Shown here: piece after piece, positions 33,916 to 50,950 of the stretch | Layout: each line of letters begins with the position of its first letter | Position numbering within the stretch: position 1 is the stretch's first letter | Source: Diplolepis rosae | Taxonomy: Eukaryota; Arthropoda; Insecta; Hymenoptera; Diplolepididae | Length of the DNA stretch: 64,000 nucleotides | NCBI GenBank assembly: GCA_030998225.1 | Contig: JAPYXD010000680.1 | Span: forward strand, 17,124,501-17,188,500 | Direction: 5' to 3' | The notes under the pieces: model-generated | Told to the model about the DNA's origin: nothing | The model's database searches: none | Seen by the model: the letters and a program-made list of their open reading frames with translations, nothing else | Program-made: the position numbers and the translations under genes

Positions 33916-34490
33916 AAAGTCATGGATCAATCGGACCACGTGATTAAATTATATGTTATTAATTCGTTCATGTAAAATAACTTCTCCTGTAGAAAAAAAT
34001 AATTGGACGCGATTGATCCGATTGACCCCATTTAAAAAACATCATTGAAACCGATTTATCAGCTGGTTTCAATCAGGGAAGACCATTTTGAATCCGATTA
34101 ATAAATCGGTTTCAATGATATTTTTGAAATGGGGTCAATCGGATCAATCGGGTCCAATTATCTTCTTCTAAAAGGGTTTTTTAATTCACAAAACATATTT
34201 CTGAAAACTTGGGAAACGTTATAACAAAAGACAATAAAGTACGTCCGCCTGTTAACTTCTTTTCAGTAAAGATTTAAAAAAAAATTGGAAGACTATCGAT
34301 AATATTACAGTTAACTATAACAAATTTTGCAAAATTTTCTACTCAAACGATGTTAACAGACGTTCTTTATCGTCTTCTATTGTATTTTTCAATCATTCAG
34401 AAAGATATATATTTTATAAAATAAAAAAGTTATCTTACATGAACTTTTACAGGAATTTGGTCACGTGATCTGGTTGATCCATGGCCTTAA
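33916..34490. mobile_element. CACGTG-family element with nested palindrome
   Basis: Ends are inverted repeats: left GTCATGGATCAATCGGACCACGTG, shown here as CATGGATCAATCGGACCACG, and right the inverse TGGTTGATCCATGGCCTT preceded by TCACGTGATC. Inside, at about 34,000-34,163, sits a second palindromic unit with ends AATTGGACGCGATTGATCCG and CGGATCAATCGGGTCCAATT and inner ATTGAAACCGATTTAT words. A related half-unit recurs at 37,540-37,610. Other copies: 6050-6383 (truncated) and 36,706-36,868 (short). No ORF. Confidence 0.7.
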
Positions 34491-34492
34491 GG

Positions 34493-34700
34493 CTGTGTGG
34501 TGAGCTGACATAATCAATTACATACGACTGCTTTATTAATCAAATAATAATTTTAATAAATTTTCAAATGAAGACAACAATGCAGATCGAAAAATGAAAG
34601 TCATTACTGTTTTCCCTGAAAAATTTGTTAAAATTATTATTTTAATTATAAAACGGTTGTATATAATTGGTCATTTCAGAGCCTACCATTCGGTCTTCAT
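34493..34700. mobile_element. AGGCTGTGT-family element, weak copy
   Basis: Left part AAGGCTGTGTGGTGAGCTGA and the following CAATTACATACGACTGCTTTATTAAT-type stretch match 37,338-37,430. The right end is poorly defined. It abuts the CACGTG element. Confidence 0.45.
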
Positions 34701-34739
34701 TTGAATATATATATAGCCAAAAAGTTTGTTATAAATAAG

Positions 34740-34920
34740 GGACGACCGTTCAAATTTCGAATGTATCCCTGCCCAGAAAACAAAGTGTCTGCGTAATGCG
34801 GAGCATGACGCACGCATGCGTGACGATTAATCCGCACGGGTGAACTCAGGTCACACAGTTGCGCGTGACATTGCCACGCATATGTCTTGCACGTCGTGTT
34901 TCGCACGCGTACTTCCAAAA
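34740..34920. other. CpG-dense block A
   Basis: Locally GC- and CpG-rich, full of ATGCG, GCACG and CGCAT words (GACGCACGCATGCGTGACG). Frames on both strands look meaningless. Together with 35,720-35,960 it encloses AT-rich DNA and may form the arms of a decayed element. Confidence 0.35.
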
Positions 34921-35719
34921 AATATATATATTTATTTTAATATTAATTTTATCAGTGAAAATGATGGGGAAATAAATAATTTGAACAATTTTTTTATTCC
35001 GCAAAAAATTTTGAAAAGCAATAACAATTTTTATACCCACATTGAATGATCAACGTCACGAGGCGGACAATACTTTTACAGGTTTTCGAGCGCCTGTCGC
35101 CTTATTGAATATAACTCCTCAATTCCTCAATTGTAGAATCCATTTCTTGACTTACATTTTTACACATTCAAAATTAATTTTCATGAAAAAAGTCAGTCAG
35201 AATTGAAATGAGTATTAAAAAGTTTCAATCCTTATGAATTCCATTTCTTTCAAATCTATGAAGTATAGCAACCGAGAATGAGCACAATTCAATCCATTTG
35301 AATGCTGTTTTAAGAATCTCAAAACTTTTTAAACAAAAAATTTTTTAATTTAAAACTTTTTAAGTAGTCTGTGGACCTCTACTTTAGTACAACCTCAGAA
35401 TTATATTCGTTTTTGTGTATCTCTTAACGTTTTATAAATGTCTCAAAATTTATGGCATCAGAAATTTTTTAATTTACAAAATCTTATTAGTGAATAGGTA
35501 AAATTAATCACTTAAATCGAATTTTGCAAAAGATTGATCATTTTTTGATGTTAGGAAAATTGTTATGAATGAATAAAACAGATTCGTTGGTGATTGATAT
35601 ATTTAAGAATTTTTTGTATGAAATCCGAAATTTCACTCCGTGAAAATACTGCTAAATAAGTTACGTGATCAACGATTATTAAATTTAATATATCTCAACT
35701 TTCTGTGCGTTTCATTTGA

Positions 35720-35960
35720 TCAGATTGCATGCCTACATGAGTGATCGCGTACTGCGATGCATATGCGTCGCACTGATATGCCCATCACGCCCTTAGACGC
35801 GTGCGCGCGAGATTGCTGCATTCTTGTTCGCACACGTGACCCGCATGGCGTGCAGGCGTTGTACCGCGCACAATTGTTCCCAATTGTTCCTGGGTGTGGT
35901 GTGAATGTTACAAGGATTTCATCCTATTCCAGTCCTATTCCGCGCAACAGATCGTTTTGT
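35720..35960. other. CpG-dense block B
   Basis: Same composition and words as block A (ACGCGTGCGCGCGAG, CATATGCGTCGCA) plus a tandem CAATTGTTCC. A 102-codon plus-strand frame (35,757-36,065) has no recognisable product. Element arm or lone regulatory island; undecided. Confidence 0.35.
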
Positions 35961-36311
35961 ATGAGAGCGGAAAAAATATGGCAGCATATCGTCATGATCA
36001 CCTCCAAATGTTTCGCCAATACAAACTTGTATTATAAAAAAGTAAAAATCTTTTATTTTTTATGATCTACCAAATATTGCATAATATCTGTATAGTTTTG
36101 ACAATTCATTTGGTTAGGCATTAATGAGAAGTACACATATACAAAAAGTATCTTTATTTTGTAACAACAAATGCTTAGTTTGTGATATCAAAATAATTAC
36201 TCAACTTCCTTACCAAGCTGGCTTGTTGGGGAATTTTCCTATTAAATAAACAATGACAGTGTCATTCGCAAGTTGAACAATTTAGAATCAATAATAAAGT
36301 AAAATTATTAA

Positions 36312-38854
36312 TCATTCAACCTTTAGCGTTTTCATGTAAGCGTCCAGTTCATCCTCAGATTCGTCTTCTTTGGCTGTTTTATTAGGATCAATGGTTTCGG
36401 GAGATTCGGAATCGAAATATCTCTCTTCTTCATCTTGGTTTCTTAATTCTACATTATCATAATCTTCATTGTCATCCACGGTACTACAAATAATTAAAAG
36501 AATCAAATAATATTCTTTGCAGGCCTCGGAAGAACTTAGAATCTCTAAAATTTCTAAATTATTGGATAGAATATACAAAATAGTTTTAAATTAAATGCAT
36601 GAAATTTGGTGAATAAACATTTAATAGAAAATCTTTTGTTCTTTTTATGTATTTAAATAAAAAGAGAAACAAGATCTGAAATAATTGTTTACGAAAAACA
36701 TGTATTGAGGCTATGGATCAAACAGACCACGTGACCAAACTCCTGTAAAAGTTCATGTTACGTTTCCCAAATTTTCAGAAAGATGTTTTGTAAATTAATA
36801 AAGTTCTCTTGCAAGAACGAAGTAATGTATAATTTAGTCACGTGGTCCGATTAATCCATGGCCTTAATTACAGTATAAAAAATGTCTTGATCGAAAGAAA
36901 AAGTAAATATGAAATTAACATTTTTAAACTTTTAGTTTGTTACAATATGTTATAATTGACCAAGTTGTAATAAATTATGTTTCTATTCTCTTTCCAAAAA
37001 TTAAATAAAATTGACTTAAAAAATATTTTTTCAAATCTGAAGTACAAAGATAATATTAAATCAACATTTTCAACAGTAGTTGAAGTCTGGATTCTGGAAA
37101 CATGTTATTAATGAATTCATATTTTATTAAAACAAGTATTCCTTTATCACAAAGAAAATAAAAAAAGAAATAAACTATTTGTACAAAAATGAACGAATAT
37201 TTATCATCATTTATGTTTTTTGTGTCTAAAACTCAAACAATTTTAATTTAATACAACCGTTCATCACTTTCCCTTACTTGTTAAAGAAATATTTTTTTCA
37301 AATAGCTTCTTATGTTAAAATCCTGCAAAGTCGCTTAAGGCTGTGTAGTAGGGTCTGACGTCAACAATTACATACGACCACTTTATTAATGAAATAATAG
37401 TTTTAACAAATTTTCTGGAGAAGACAGTAATGCGTTACATTTTTCTGCATTGCTGTCATCTCTGGAAAATTTATTAAATTTTATTAAATTTATTTATTGA
37501 CCGGATTCAATCAGGCGAGATCATTTTGAATCCGATTAATGAATCGGTTTCAATGATGTTTTTGAAATGGGGTCAATCGGATCAATCGAGTCCAATTATT
37601 TTATTCTACAAGCGTGGTAATGTCAGATCCTACTACACGACCTAGATGAACAAATTGTGTTAATTAATAATTAGATAAGAAAAATTGAGAATACAGAATT
37701 TCTGTGTTTAAGATATTACTTCATTCCAATTCATAGTATTTTCACATTAATAGTTGTCAAATCAAAGAAGTTTGTTTCAAAATAGTACCAATATAGTCAA
37801 TTTGATAAAAAAAAAGTAACGAAATATGAGAACAATGTCGTGAATCTTTACATTTGAAGTTATTATTTTTGAAAAGAAAAGTTTCATTTGAATAGGTTAA
37901 TTGGGGAAAAGTAATTCAAAAGGATTATCATGTAAATTACCTGTAATCAAAATCTATGTCCCTGCCGTCTAAAAAACTTTGGTACATATTTGAGACGAAT
38001 TCTTGTTTTAACATATTTTGTTCGTTACTGGGAATTTGATACCAAAACAAATTTCTCTGTTTCTGGTGTTTCTCTGATTCATAAATATCCTTCGGATGCG
38101 ACATCTCTCCCCAATTTTTGTTTGCTTTCTTCTCTACAAAATCTTTTTTTTCTTCTAATATACTTTTTCCTTCGGTATTATTTTCTTCTTCGCTCTCTTC
38201 ATCAGAGTCGCATTCCTCATCAACTTCGTCTTCAGCATCTTGCTGGTCCTGCTTAAAATTTCTGACGATATCTCGATCAATACTCTCCATTAATAAATTG
38301 ACAAAAGTAATATTTTGAGTATCTATGTTATCCCTAACTTTCTTTTGCTCTTCTGTTAGGTACCTCCCAACTAACTGATCATAAAGCAGTGGATTTCTTT
38401 TCATCATTTCAGTCTCGCTAAAATATTCTCCCTTCTCCACAAGTGATTTTAAGGCTTCGTATCTTCTATTTTTAACGTCCTTTTTCCTCGTAGATCTGTT
38501 AAAATACCTATGCAATCTTTTTAAGTAAAATGAAATTTCGTAGTTATCGCTTTTAATTTTCTCAAAGTAGGAAAGGTGTTCTTCTTTGAGAAATCGACCA
38601 AAATTGCAGAGAAATTGAAACGGACTTTTTTCCAGTAGATTTAAGGCAATGGTTTTTTTTTCTTCGAAGGATAATTCAGGCTCATCTTTCTGTTGAGACT
38701 TAAAAATAGCTCTCGAATGAGCTAAATGGACTAACATTTCATTTTGCGCAGGACAATTTTCTAAGCAGGGATTCTGAGTTGCAGAACAGTCATTTTTTGC
38801 AGTGATAATCATTATATTTTTGTCTTGATTCTGAAATTCTTCCTCACAACTCAT
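36312..38854 (-). CDS. CCDC97: CCDC97 (DUF2052 protein)
   Basis: Two coding exons, 38,854-37,941 and 36,483-36,312, joined in phase inside a Ser codon, giving 361 residues (human about 343). Features: SPFQFLCNFGRFLKEEHLSYF helix region (about residues 80-100), the ESEEENN acidic stretch, and the hallmark C-terminal DUF2052 segment in which VSNMYQSFLDGRDIDFDY is followed across the intron by STVDDNEDYDN and DEEERYFDSESP. CCDC97 is nuclear and has been found associated with the SF3B part of the spliceosome; its exact job is not settled. A splice acceptor (TTACAG) lies at 38,877, so a non-coding upstream exon is likely. The 1.45-kb intron holds two miniature elements. Confidence 0.9.
36706..36868. 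mobile_element. CACGTG-family miniature element in CCDC97 intron
   Basis: Short complete copy: left TGAGGCTATGGATCAAACAG then ACCACGTGACCAAA, right inverse TTTAGTCACGTGGTCCGATT then AATCCATGGCCTTA. About 163 bp. It shares ends with 33,916-34,490 but has lost the internal part. Confidence 0.75.
37338..37643. mobile_element. AGGCTGTGT-family element in CCDC97 intron
   Basis: Left AGGCTGTGTAGTAGGGTCTG and right (reverse) AGGTCGTGTAGTAGGATCTG form inverted repeats; inside left is CAACAATTACATACGACCAC, shared with 34,493-34,560. The right half (37,500-37,612) matches the nested palindrome of 33,916-34,490 (GAATCGGTTTCAATGATGTT and following), so it is a composite. Confidence 0.65.
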
Positions 38855-38878
38855 CAGTGACAATAGAAATGTATATCT

Positions 38879-40223
38879 GTAATTTTATAAAGTACACTTA
38901 TTTATTAATGACCGGGATTAAAAATTTTAATTAAGTGTTTCTAATAAAAAATTAGCTTTAAATAAATACACATTACAACAAATGCAAATTTTATACCATA
39001 AGAAGAGACAATTTTTATTTATACAATTAAACCACCTTAAGTATCATAATCACGAAGTAATATCATAAAAATTATAATTAAATAATACCATAACCTATCA
39101 AATGATTTTTCACGTTGTTATTTTTTTGACGATTTACACGTTTGGTAATAAATAAATCCTAATTGCAGTTATATTTAAACTGAACTTAATTACAAATTAC
39201 GAATACGAATGATACAAACCATAGATGAGTTATATATATGTATAGGTATATGCAGTTCCCGCAGTTTTCATCTCATAGCAATGACAGGCAAGACAGCAAT
39301 TGATAGTGAATTGACAGAGGAATTGAAAATTGATAGCAATTCTGCAAAAACATAACCTGTCGAGGTCACTTTCTTGTGTAAAAGCGGTAAAAGCCATGTG
39401 TTAGTCTTCTGATTGGCTAAAGAATACTCCGATTTTTCAGGATAGGATGCTAAAGCTATGCTCGACCAATTGGAAAGCTTGGCATAACACTTTTCTATTT
39501 TCCTTCTCCCGACTCCCGACATAGAACAAAGTAAAATCTCGTAAAACGTAGAACTCATTTTCCTGACTTTTCTACGTGTCTCCTTACACATTTACATGCA
39601 TTTATATGATTTATATTTTCCAGTATCGTGTTTGACTTCTTGAATATCGCGGTTGATCGCATGCGATCTTATTTTTAACATGTCTGGAACATGACAAAGC
39701 AAAAATTAGAGCTAAGTTTTATTATCTCCAGTTATGCATAAAACATTTCTTACTAAATAATTGTGAGGTAAGTCGAACATAAAAGTATTATCCACGTCTT
39801 CCCAGCTAAAAATAAAAAATTCCGGTTTTTAGGTTAGAAACTCTTGTCAAAGTCGTTTTTCTCCTATATTACTATATATTATGTCTCCTTTTTGTCCTAT
39901 CTTTTTAAATTAAAATGATTAATGTGATGACTTGATATTTTAATTTTATTCTTTCAAAATAAATGTGAGCTTCAAATTAAATGTACGTGAAAGAAAGTTT
40001 AACGCTTTTCCAATACGTTCCAGTAATCTCAAGATTATTTTTTCCTTGAATGATATGGATTAAATATTTTTTCTTGAACAAAGTTTACTTACCTTTAATC
40101 ATTGAGAAAACTTAATAAATGAGTTTAATGTAAGAGAATTATTTTTGAATAATATTATTATTGAATTCAAAATTCAAAACCACGATTAACAGTATTTTAA
40201 CAATTTTTTATATGTTCTGAAGC
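38879..40223. promoter_or_regulatory. Divergent upstream region of CCDC97 and ABCC10
   Basis: 1.35 kb between two diverging genes. A less AT-rich core at about 39,250-39,600 probably contains both transcription starts and the untranslated first exon of CCDC97. The minus-strand frame at 39,268-39,591 has no recognisable product. No TATA box or named motif is certain. Confidence 0.5.
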
Positions 40224-46535
<6,312 letters not shown>

Positions 46536-46792
46536 TTGCATAAGAAAGTACATAACATCGAGTAAAGATGATAATTTTTTATGAAACTTGCCCATAATAT
46601 GGCTATTCATAATTTTGAACGATCATTTCTTCGAAAGGTTCATCAATTTCACTAATTGATGGTCTTTTAATAAAATGATAAAGACATAAGATTGAACGTC
46701 TAAAATTTCTTAGACCAGCCAAAGAAATAATTTCGTATGATTTTTCTATGACTGTAAAATATTGTATATTATATTATAGGGAAAAGTATTTT

Positions 46793-46798
46793 AATAAA
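46793..46798 (+). terminator. ABCC10 poly(A) signal
   Basis: AATAAA 258 bp after the stop, in TTTTAATAAAAAATACTC, the first clear signal downstream. Confidence 0.55.
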
Positions 46799-46819
46799 AA
46801 ATACTCATTCAATATGCTT

Positions 46820-48283
46820 TTTATGTATTCTTCTTTAGCTTTTGTTCATTTTTTTATTTTCTTAAAAGGTACTTGTTATAAACTAATTGAACCAGGTAAT
46901 TATTTTGTTCTCTATTTATTTTAAGGTTGACAGCAGAGTCATAAAAGTACATTAAATTATTTTTCTCCAATGGAAGAAGGAAAAGCTTATTTTCTAATTG
47001 CTCTCCGTTTATAGAAAGCAAGCCAAGTCACATTAATGTGGTTGCAGAGGGATGAAAGCTAATGAGCTGTAATGTCGGCTAATTTGTATCAAGCTTTTTA
47101 ATTGCCCGTCGTTTAGATAAGGCGATGTGAAACGTTTTCCATTGCAAGGAGACGAGAATGACGAGGGTGAAGAAGGAGAGGAAAGGGTGAAGAGAAGGCC
47201 CATGTAAACTCGACATATAATACATGGCGAGTACTGAGGATGCAAGAGAAAACCGTCTGCTAAAAACAAATGCAATTTACATCGCTAATGATGTCGTTTG
47301 TCTACCGCACGATCGCCCACCAATCCTCCTCACTTATAACGGTCCTTCCTCGAGAAATTACCGCTGAACCATTAACGAATTTCTGTTCCGCAAATCGCTT
47401 TTAAGTTGATCCACCTCTCGTGTCTTCATTCATAAGCTATTTCAACTTGACGCAAAAAAGAATTACTAATTCACCTGCAGTTTCAATTTTTATTTAAAAG
47501 AAGGACTTGATAAAAATTTAATTAAATTGATTATCAACTTGAATTTTTTGCTCAAATTGTTTTTTACAATAAACCACAATATTTTGACAATTTTTATTTT
47601 ATTTAAAAAAATTTTAATCTTGTGGGATTGTGGTTTATTATGTTATTTTATTTTCTGTGAAAACACTTTTGCATCAGTTTTAAAGTTATTTTTCAGTTTA
47701 ATTAAACAATTGAAGAATGTTAAGTTGAAATTAGTTTTGTCATGGGATAAGATAGTAGGACAAGAGACTTTCAAAATTCTCGAGGTATGAAATATGGGTG
47801 AGGTGTGTTTGCGGTGGAGGGGGGCTACTACCCCAAAAGTGCACTACCAAAATATTAACAAAGAGCATGTAGAAACCTTAAAAAATCAAAAAACCAATCA
47901 TAAAGGAAATATAAAAATCTGCTCACTAAAGTTACGCAAATTTTCATCACATATCAATTTCAATGTGCGTAAATATTGATCAGAAAACCCCCCACCCAAC
48001 AAATTCTTTATTCGAATTCGATCTATTTTTTTGTTCAAATCATATATTTTTAATTACAATATTGAACTTTTATTGGATAAAAAAAAACCAAATGGCGGGA
48101 AATTCTTGACAGTTTGAGAAAAAATAAATTACTGTGATTAGATAGATTAGAAAATTCTAGACATGCATGCAAAAACATCAAACGCGAAGCGCGAGTATCG
48201 TGATGAAAAAGTTAACATTTTGATTTAATTTCTCAAGAATGAATAAAATTTTAATGAGCGACAAAATAGAAAAATCACAGTAT
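46820..48283. other. Gene-free stretch with a less AT-rich block
   Basis: 46,980-47,460 has mixed base composition, few repeats and several CACCTCTC/GATCGCCCAC-like GC words, unlike the flanks. There is no convincing ORF (longest 80 codons, minus). It could be a regulatory region or an untranslated exon of a neighbouring gene. 47,500-48,280 is AT-rich and shows nothing. Confidence 0.35.
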
Positions 48284-48284
48284 G

Positions 48285-48365
48285 TTTAACCCTTAACGGC
48301 CGAAAGGCACCGCTACGAGGACATAGTAGTATTACAAACAAAGCTCTCGGCCGTTAAGGGTTAAA
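48285..48365. mobile_element. piggyBac-like miniature element
   Basis: TTAA flanks both sides (48,286-48,289 and 48,361-48,364) of a 71-bp unit whose ends are perfect inverted repeats, CCCTTAACGGCCGA and TCGGCCGTTAAGGG. A TTAA duplication with CCC-type ends is the signature of piggyBac elements. Too small for any gene. Confidence 0.75.
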
Positions 48366-48539
48366 GTTGAAAAAAGTCAGTATGAAAATTCTATTTTCCA
48401 GTTAAATTATACGAAATACGAAAAAATAGTTATAATACAAAATTTTTCACTACAAAAAAATATAAAAATTTTAATCACAACATTTTTTAAAATAAGATAT
48501 ATTATATAAATTTTTTTCGGTTAAAATAATATTTAAAAA

Positions 48540-50030
48540 TCTGCCCGCTTCGCGGGCACATTCTCATTGTGCGCTTCGCGCGCAGCTCGCTTCGCTCGCA
48601 AGTTTGAGCGCGCCTAGGGCGCGCGATTCGATCGTCGCGCTTCGCGCTCCGTAATACTCGATCGTCGCGCTGCGCGCTCCGGAATTTTTGAACGTCGCGC
48701 TTCGCGCTCCGTTCTTTCTGGACCTCGCGCTTCGCGCTCGGTCTTGTGCTCTTTGCATACATTTAAGTTTATTTCTTATAATTTGATACTGAAGCTCAAA
48801 CCAATTTAATGATATTAAGGATGATGTAAATTAGTCATTTTCTCAAATTCACTAAGTTTCTTTTTCAGTTTAAGTGAAACAGGAAATTCAATTTACTTAA
48901 GGCTCTATCGGCCTTAAGGAACACATTCTCATCATGACACTCGCGCTTCGCGCTCGATTTTCTGTATACATTTCAGTATAACTTTTTAATAAATTACATG
49001 ATTATTGATAAATTTATTTTCTTCCAAATATCTCAAAAAGGAAAAACAATCGTAGACTTTATTTAAGGAAACGATTTTGCAGAACAACGCTTATTTCGTA
49101 TCTCACATATTTTGGTGAAAAAAATCAAATTTTTTCAATATTAAAAATCAAAAAATTAAAATATACATCCTGTCGAGAAATTTCTCGATAAGAATGTGTA
49201 GACCTTATTTAGCCAAACAATTTTTCATCTCAAAGTTTTTTTTGTATCTCACATATTTTGTCTAAAAAATGAAGTTTTTGAATTTTAATCGTATTTTTTG
49301 GAATTGAAACGAAAAATATATGTTTTATCAGAAACTGTGTCAGACAAAACTTGTAGATCTTTTTGAAACTAACAACTTTGTATTCTTACGTTTTTTTCGT
49401 ATTTCACATATTATTGTTAAAAAATTGAATTTTGGATTTTCAATAGTTTTTTTTTAATTAAAAAGAAAAATATGCATCTTATGAAAAAATGTTACAATTC
49501 AAATTTATAGGTCTTTATTTATTCAATAATATTGTATCATAACGTTTTTTCGTATCTCGTATAATTTAACTGGAAAATGGAATTTTGATATTGACTTTTT
49601 TCGAATTTGAATATGCTGTAACATTTCTAATTTTGATTTAATCAAAAAATGTTATAAGGATAATTTGTAGAGATTTATGAGCACTATCAAAAACCAGGAT
49701 TGAAATTTTTGATTTTTTCAAAAAATTATTTTCAAAAACACAAAAGTGGTGCTCCATCCCTCAATTTTGATTGGATGTGGCTGGTGAACGAACTGTCCTT
49801 ACTTTTTCGGCTCCGATAAAGTGTACCAAAGCTCAATTCAATCTGATAATTCTATCGAGAGTTATGCCGCACACGACCTACAGACAGACAGACAGACAGA
49901 CACTTTCGTAAAAACCATTTTTTCTGACTCAGGGGGTCTCAAAACGTAAAGATTTGATGAAAATTTCGAAAGTCATTTTTCACATAAAACCAATACCTTC
50001 TCATCCATGATGAGAATGTAAAAATTTGAA
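48540..50030. repeat. Interspersed repeat family (TATCTCACATATTTT), longest copy
   Basis: The best copy. It starts with GC-rich CTGCCCGCTTCGCGGGCACA and a 30-bp minisatellite, then TTTGATACTGAAGCTCAA, then four degenerate units starting TATCTCACATATTTTG-like at 49,099, 49,245, 49,400 and 49,553 (146-155 bp apart). A TAGAGATTTATGAGCACTAT segment, a CAGA microsatellite (49,892-49,919) and the terminal landmark CTTCTCATCCATGATGAGAA follow. Five more partial copies occur in the window. No protein remnant is recognisable, so the class is unknown; Helitron-like or satellite-derived are both possible. Confidence 0.7.
48631..48750. repeat. 30-bp GC-rich minisatellite, four units
   Basis: Units begin at 48,631, 48,661, 48,691 and 48,721, exactly 30 bp apart, each with TCGCGCTTCGCGCTC or a one-base variant. 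Because 30 is divisible by three, the minus strand reads as a ten-residue repeat (RSAKRDD and variants) in an 86-codon frame at 48,502-48,762. It sits in the head of the interspersed repeat; the other copies have a single unit. Confidence 0.85.
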
Positions 50031-50044
50031 AATCTTTCTGTGGA

Positions 50045-50125
50045 AAAAAATACGCTTTCGACTGCGCTGGGATTCGAGCGCAGGTCTTTCAATTGCCGGT
50101 CGACTGCTTAACTAATTAATTTAAA
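50045..50125 (-). other. tRNA-like sequence at end of interspersed repeat
   Basis: On the minus strand TTAGTTAAGCAGTCGACCGG resembles a pol III A-box/D-arm, and about 30 bases on CTGCGCTCGAATCCCAGCGC contains a B-box-like T-loop. The anticodon arm is poor and no acceptor stem is found, so this is not a working tRNA. It may be a tRNA-derived (SINE-type) piece. The related site at 15,505-15,552 keeps only the T-arm. Confidence 0.4.
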
Positions 50126-50339
50126 ATAATATTATTGAAAATCTAAAATTCAATTTTTTTACCAGATCGAATATTTGGAATACGAAAAAACTTAAGGATG
50201 CAAAATTGTTTGCCCCAATGAAAAGTCTAGAAATTTTCACATTCTCATTATATGAGAAAGTAATGGTTTCATGTGGAAATTCACTTTTGGAATTTTCATC
50301 AATTCTTTACGTTTTGAGACCCCCTGAGTCAGCCTCGAG

Positions 50340-50405
50340 TACACCACGGTCCCCACCAGCCTTCTTTTCGCTTCCCTGGATTCCCCAATGTTGGGCATGA
50401 GCCGA
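50340..50405 (-). pseudogene. R1-clade reverse-transcriptase fragment
   Basis: The minus strand reads TRLMPNIGESREAKRRLVGT then VVYSRL, matching TRLMPNI and the ARR-LVASVVNSKLL segment of the R1-like copy (about 60,030-60,110). About 70-90 bp only; a short relic. Confidence 0.7.
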
Positions 50406-50550
50406 GTCAGCCGAGCCAAGTTATTTCTACATTGAATGGCTTTATCGGTTGCGATCTAGAGGTGTTCGCAGAAAGTAAGCCTCCAATTTAACTGCACTCC
50501 TAGGGAGTCATCCATATACCACGTGGACAATTTTCCACTACTATTTGACA

Positions 50551-50571
50551 CCCCCCCCCCCCCCCCCCCCC
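50551..50571. repeat. Poly-C run (21 C)
   Basis: Twenty-one consecutive C bases. Could be a real homopolymer or an assembly artefact. Confidence 0.85.
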
Positions 50572-50616
50572 ACCGAACACTTTGTCCAGGTGGATATATT
50601 TTATGAAAATATAGTT

Positions 50617-50690
50617 ATAACACGGAAAAAAATTTGGTAGAGATGCTGCACTACCTCTGGTGCTCCTGCGTCACTACACTTTTTTATTAT
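50617..50690. repeat. Dispersed repeat piece (ACACGGAAAAAAATTTGG)
   Basis: Nearly identical to 55,495-55,560: GGTAGAGATGCTGCACTACC, then TCTGGTGCTCCTGCGTCACT with three changes. Unknown element; neither copy has visible ends. Confidence 0.7.
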
Positions 50691-50950
50691 GGAAAGGGGT
50701 AGGGGGCGCAAATTTCAGAATTTGCGTAGGGCGCCAAAAGAGCTTGCTACGGCTCTAGACAGGTATTATGTTTTTTTAGTTTTTAACGCTAAAAAATAAA
50801 ATTATTGTATATCTTCATTACCTTTTAACGTTAATTTTAACGTAGAATAAGGATACAAACAAGTTAAATATTTATTTTGTCGCTTTCATGAGTTATATTG
50901 CTACTAGGGGCACACCACGCGACTTCACTCCGGCCTACCTCAATTTTCGG

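Noticed and set aside
35757..36065. 102-codon frame in CpG block B
   Set aside because: High GC lowers stop-codon frequency; no homology, domain or splice signal supports it.
39268..39591. 107-codon minus-strand frame upstream of CCDC97
   Set aside because: Lies in the presumed divergent promoter; not continuous with CCDC97 coding sequence and not recognisable.
48502..48762. 86-codon frame with RSAKRDD peptide repeats
   Set aside because: A consequence of the 30-bp minisatellite period; no start context or splice support.
50045..50125. Functional tRNA gene
   Set aside because: T- and D-arm-like parts exist, but there is no acceptor stem and the anticodon stem does not pair; kept only as a tRNA-like repeat piece.
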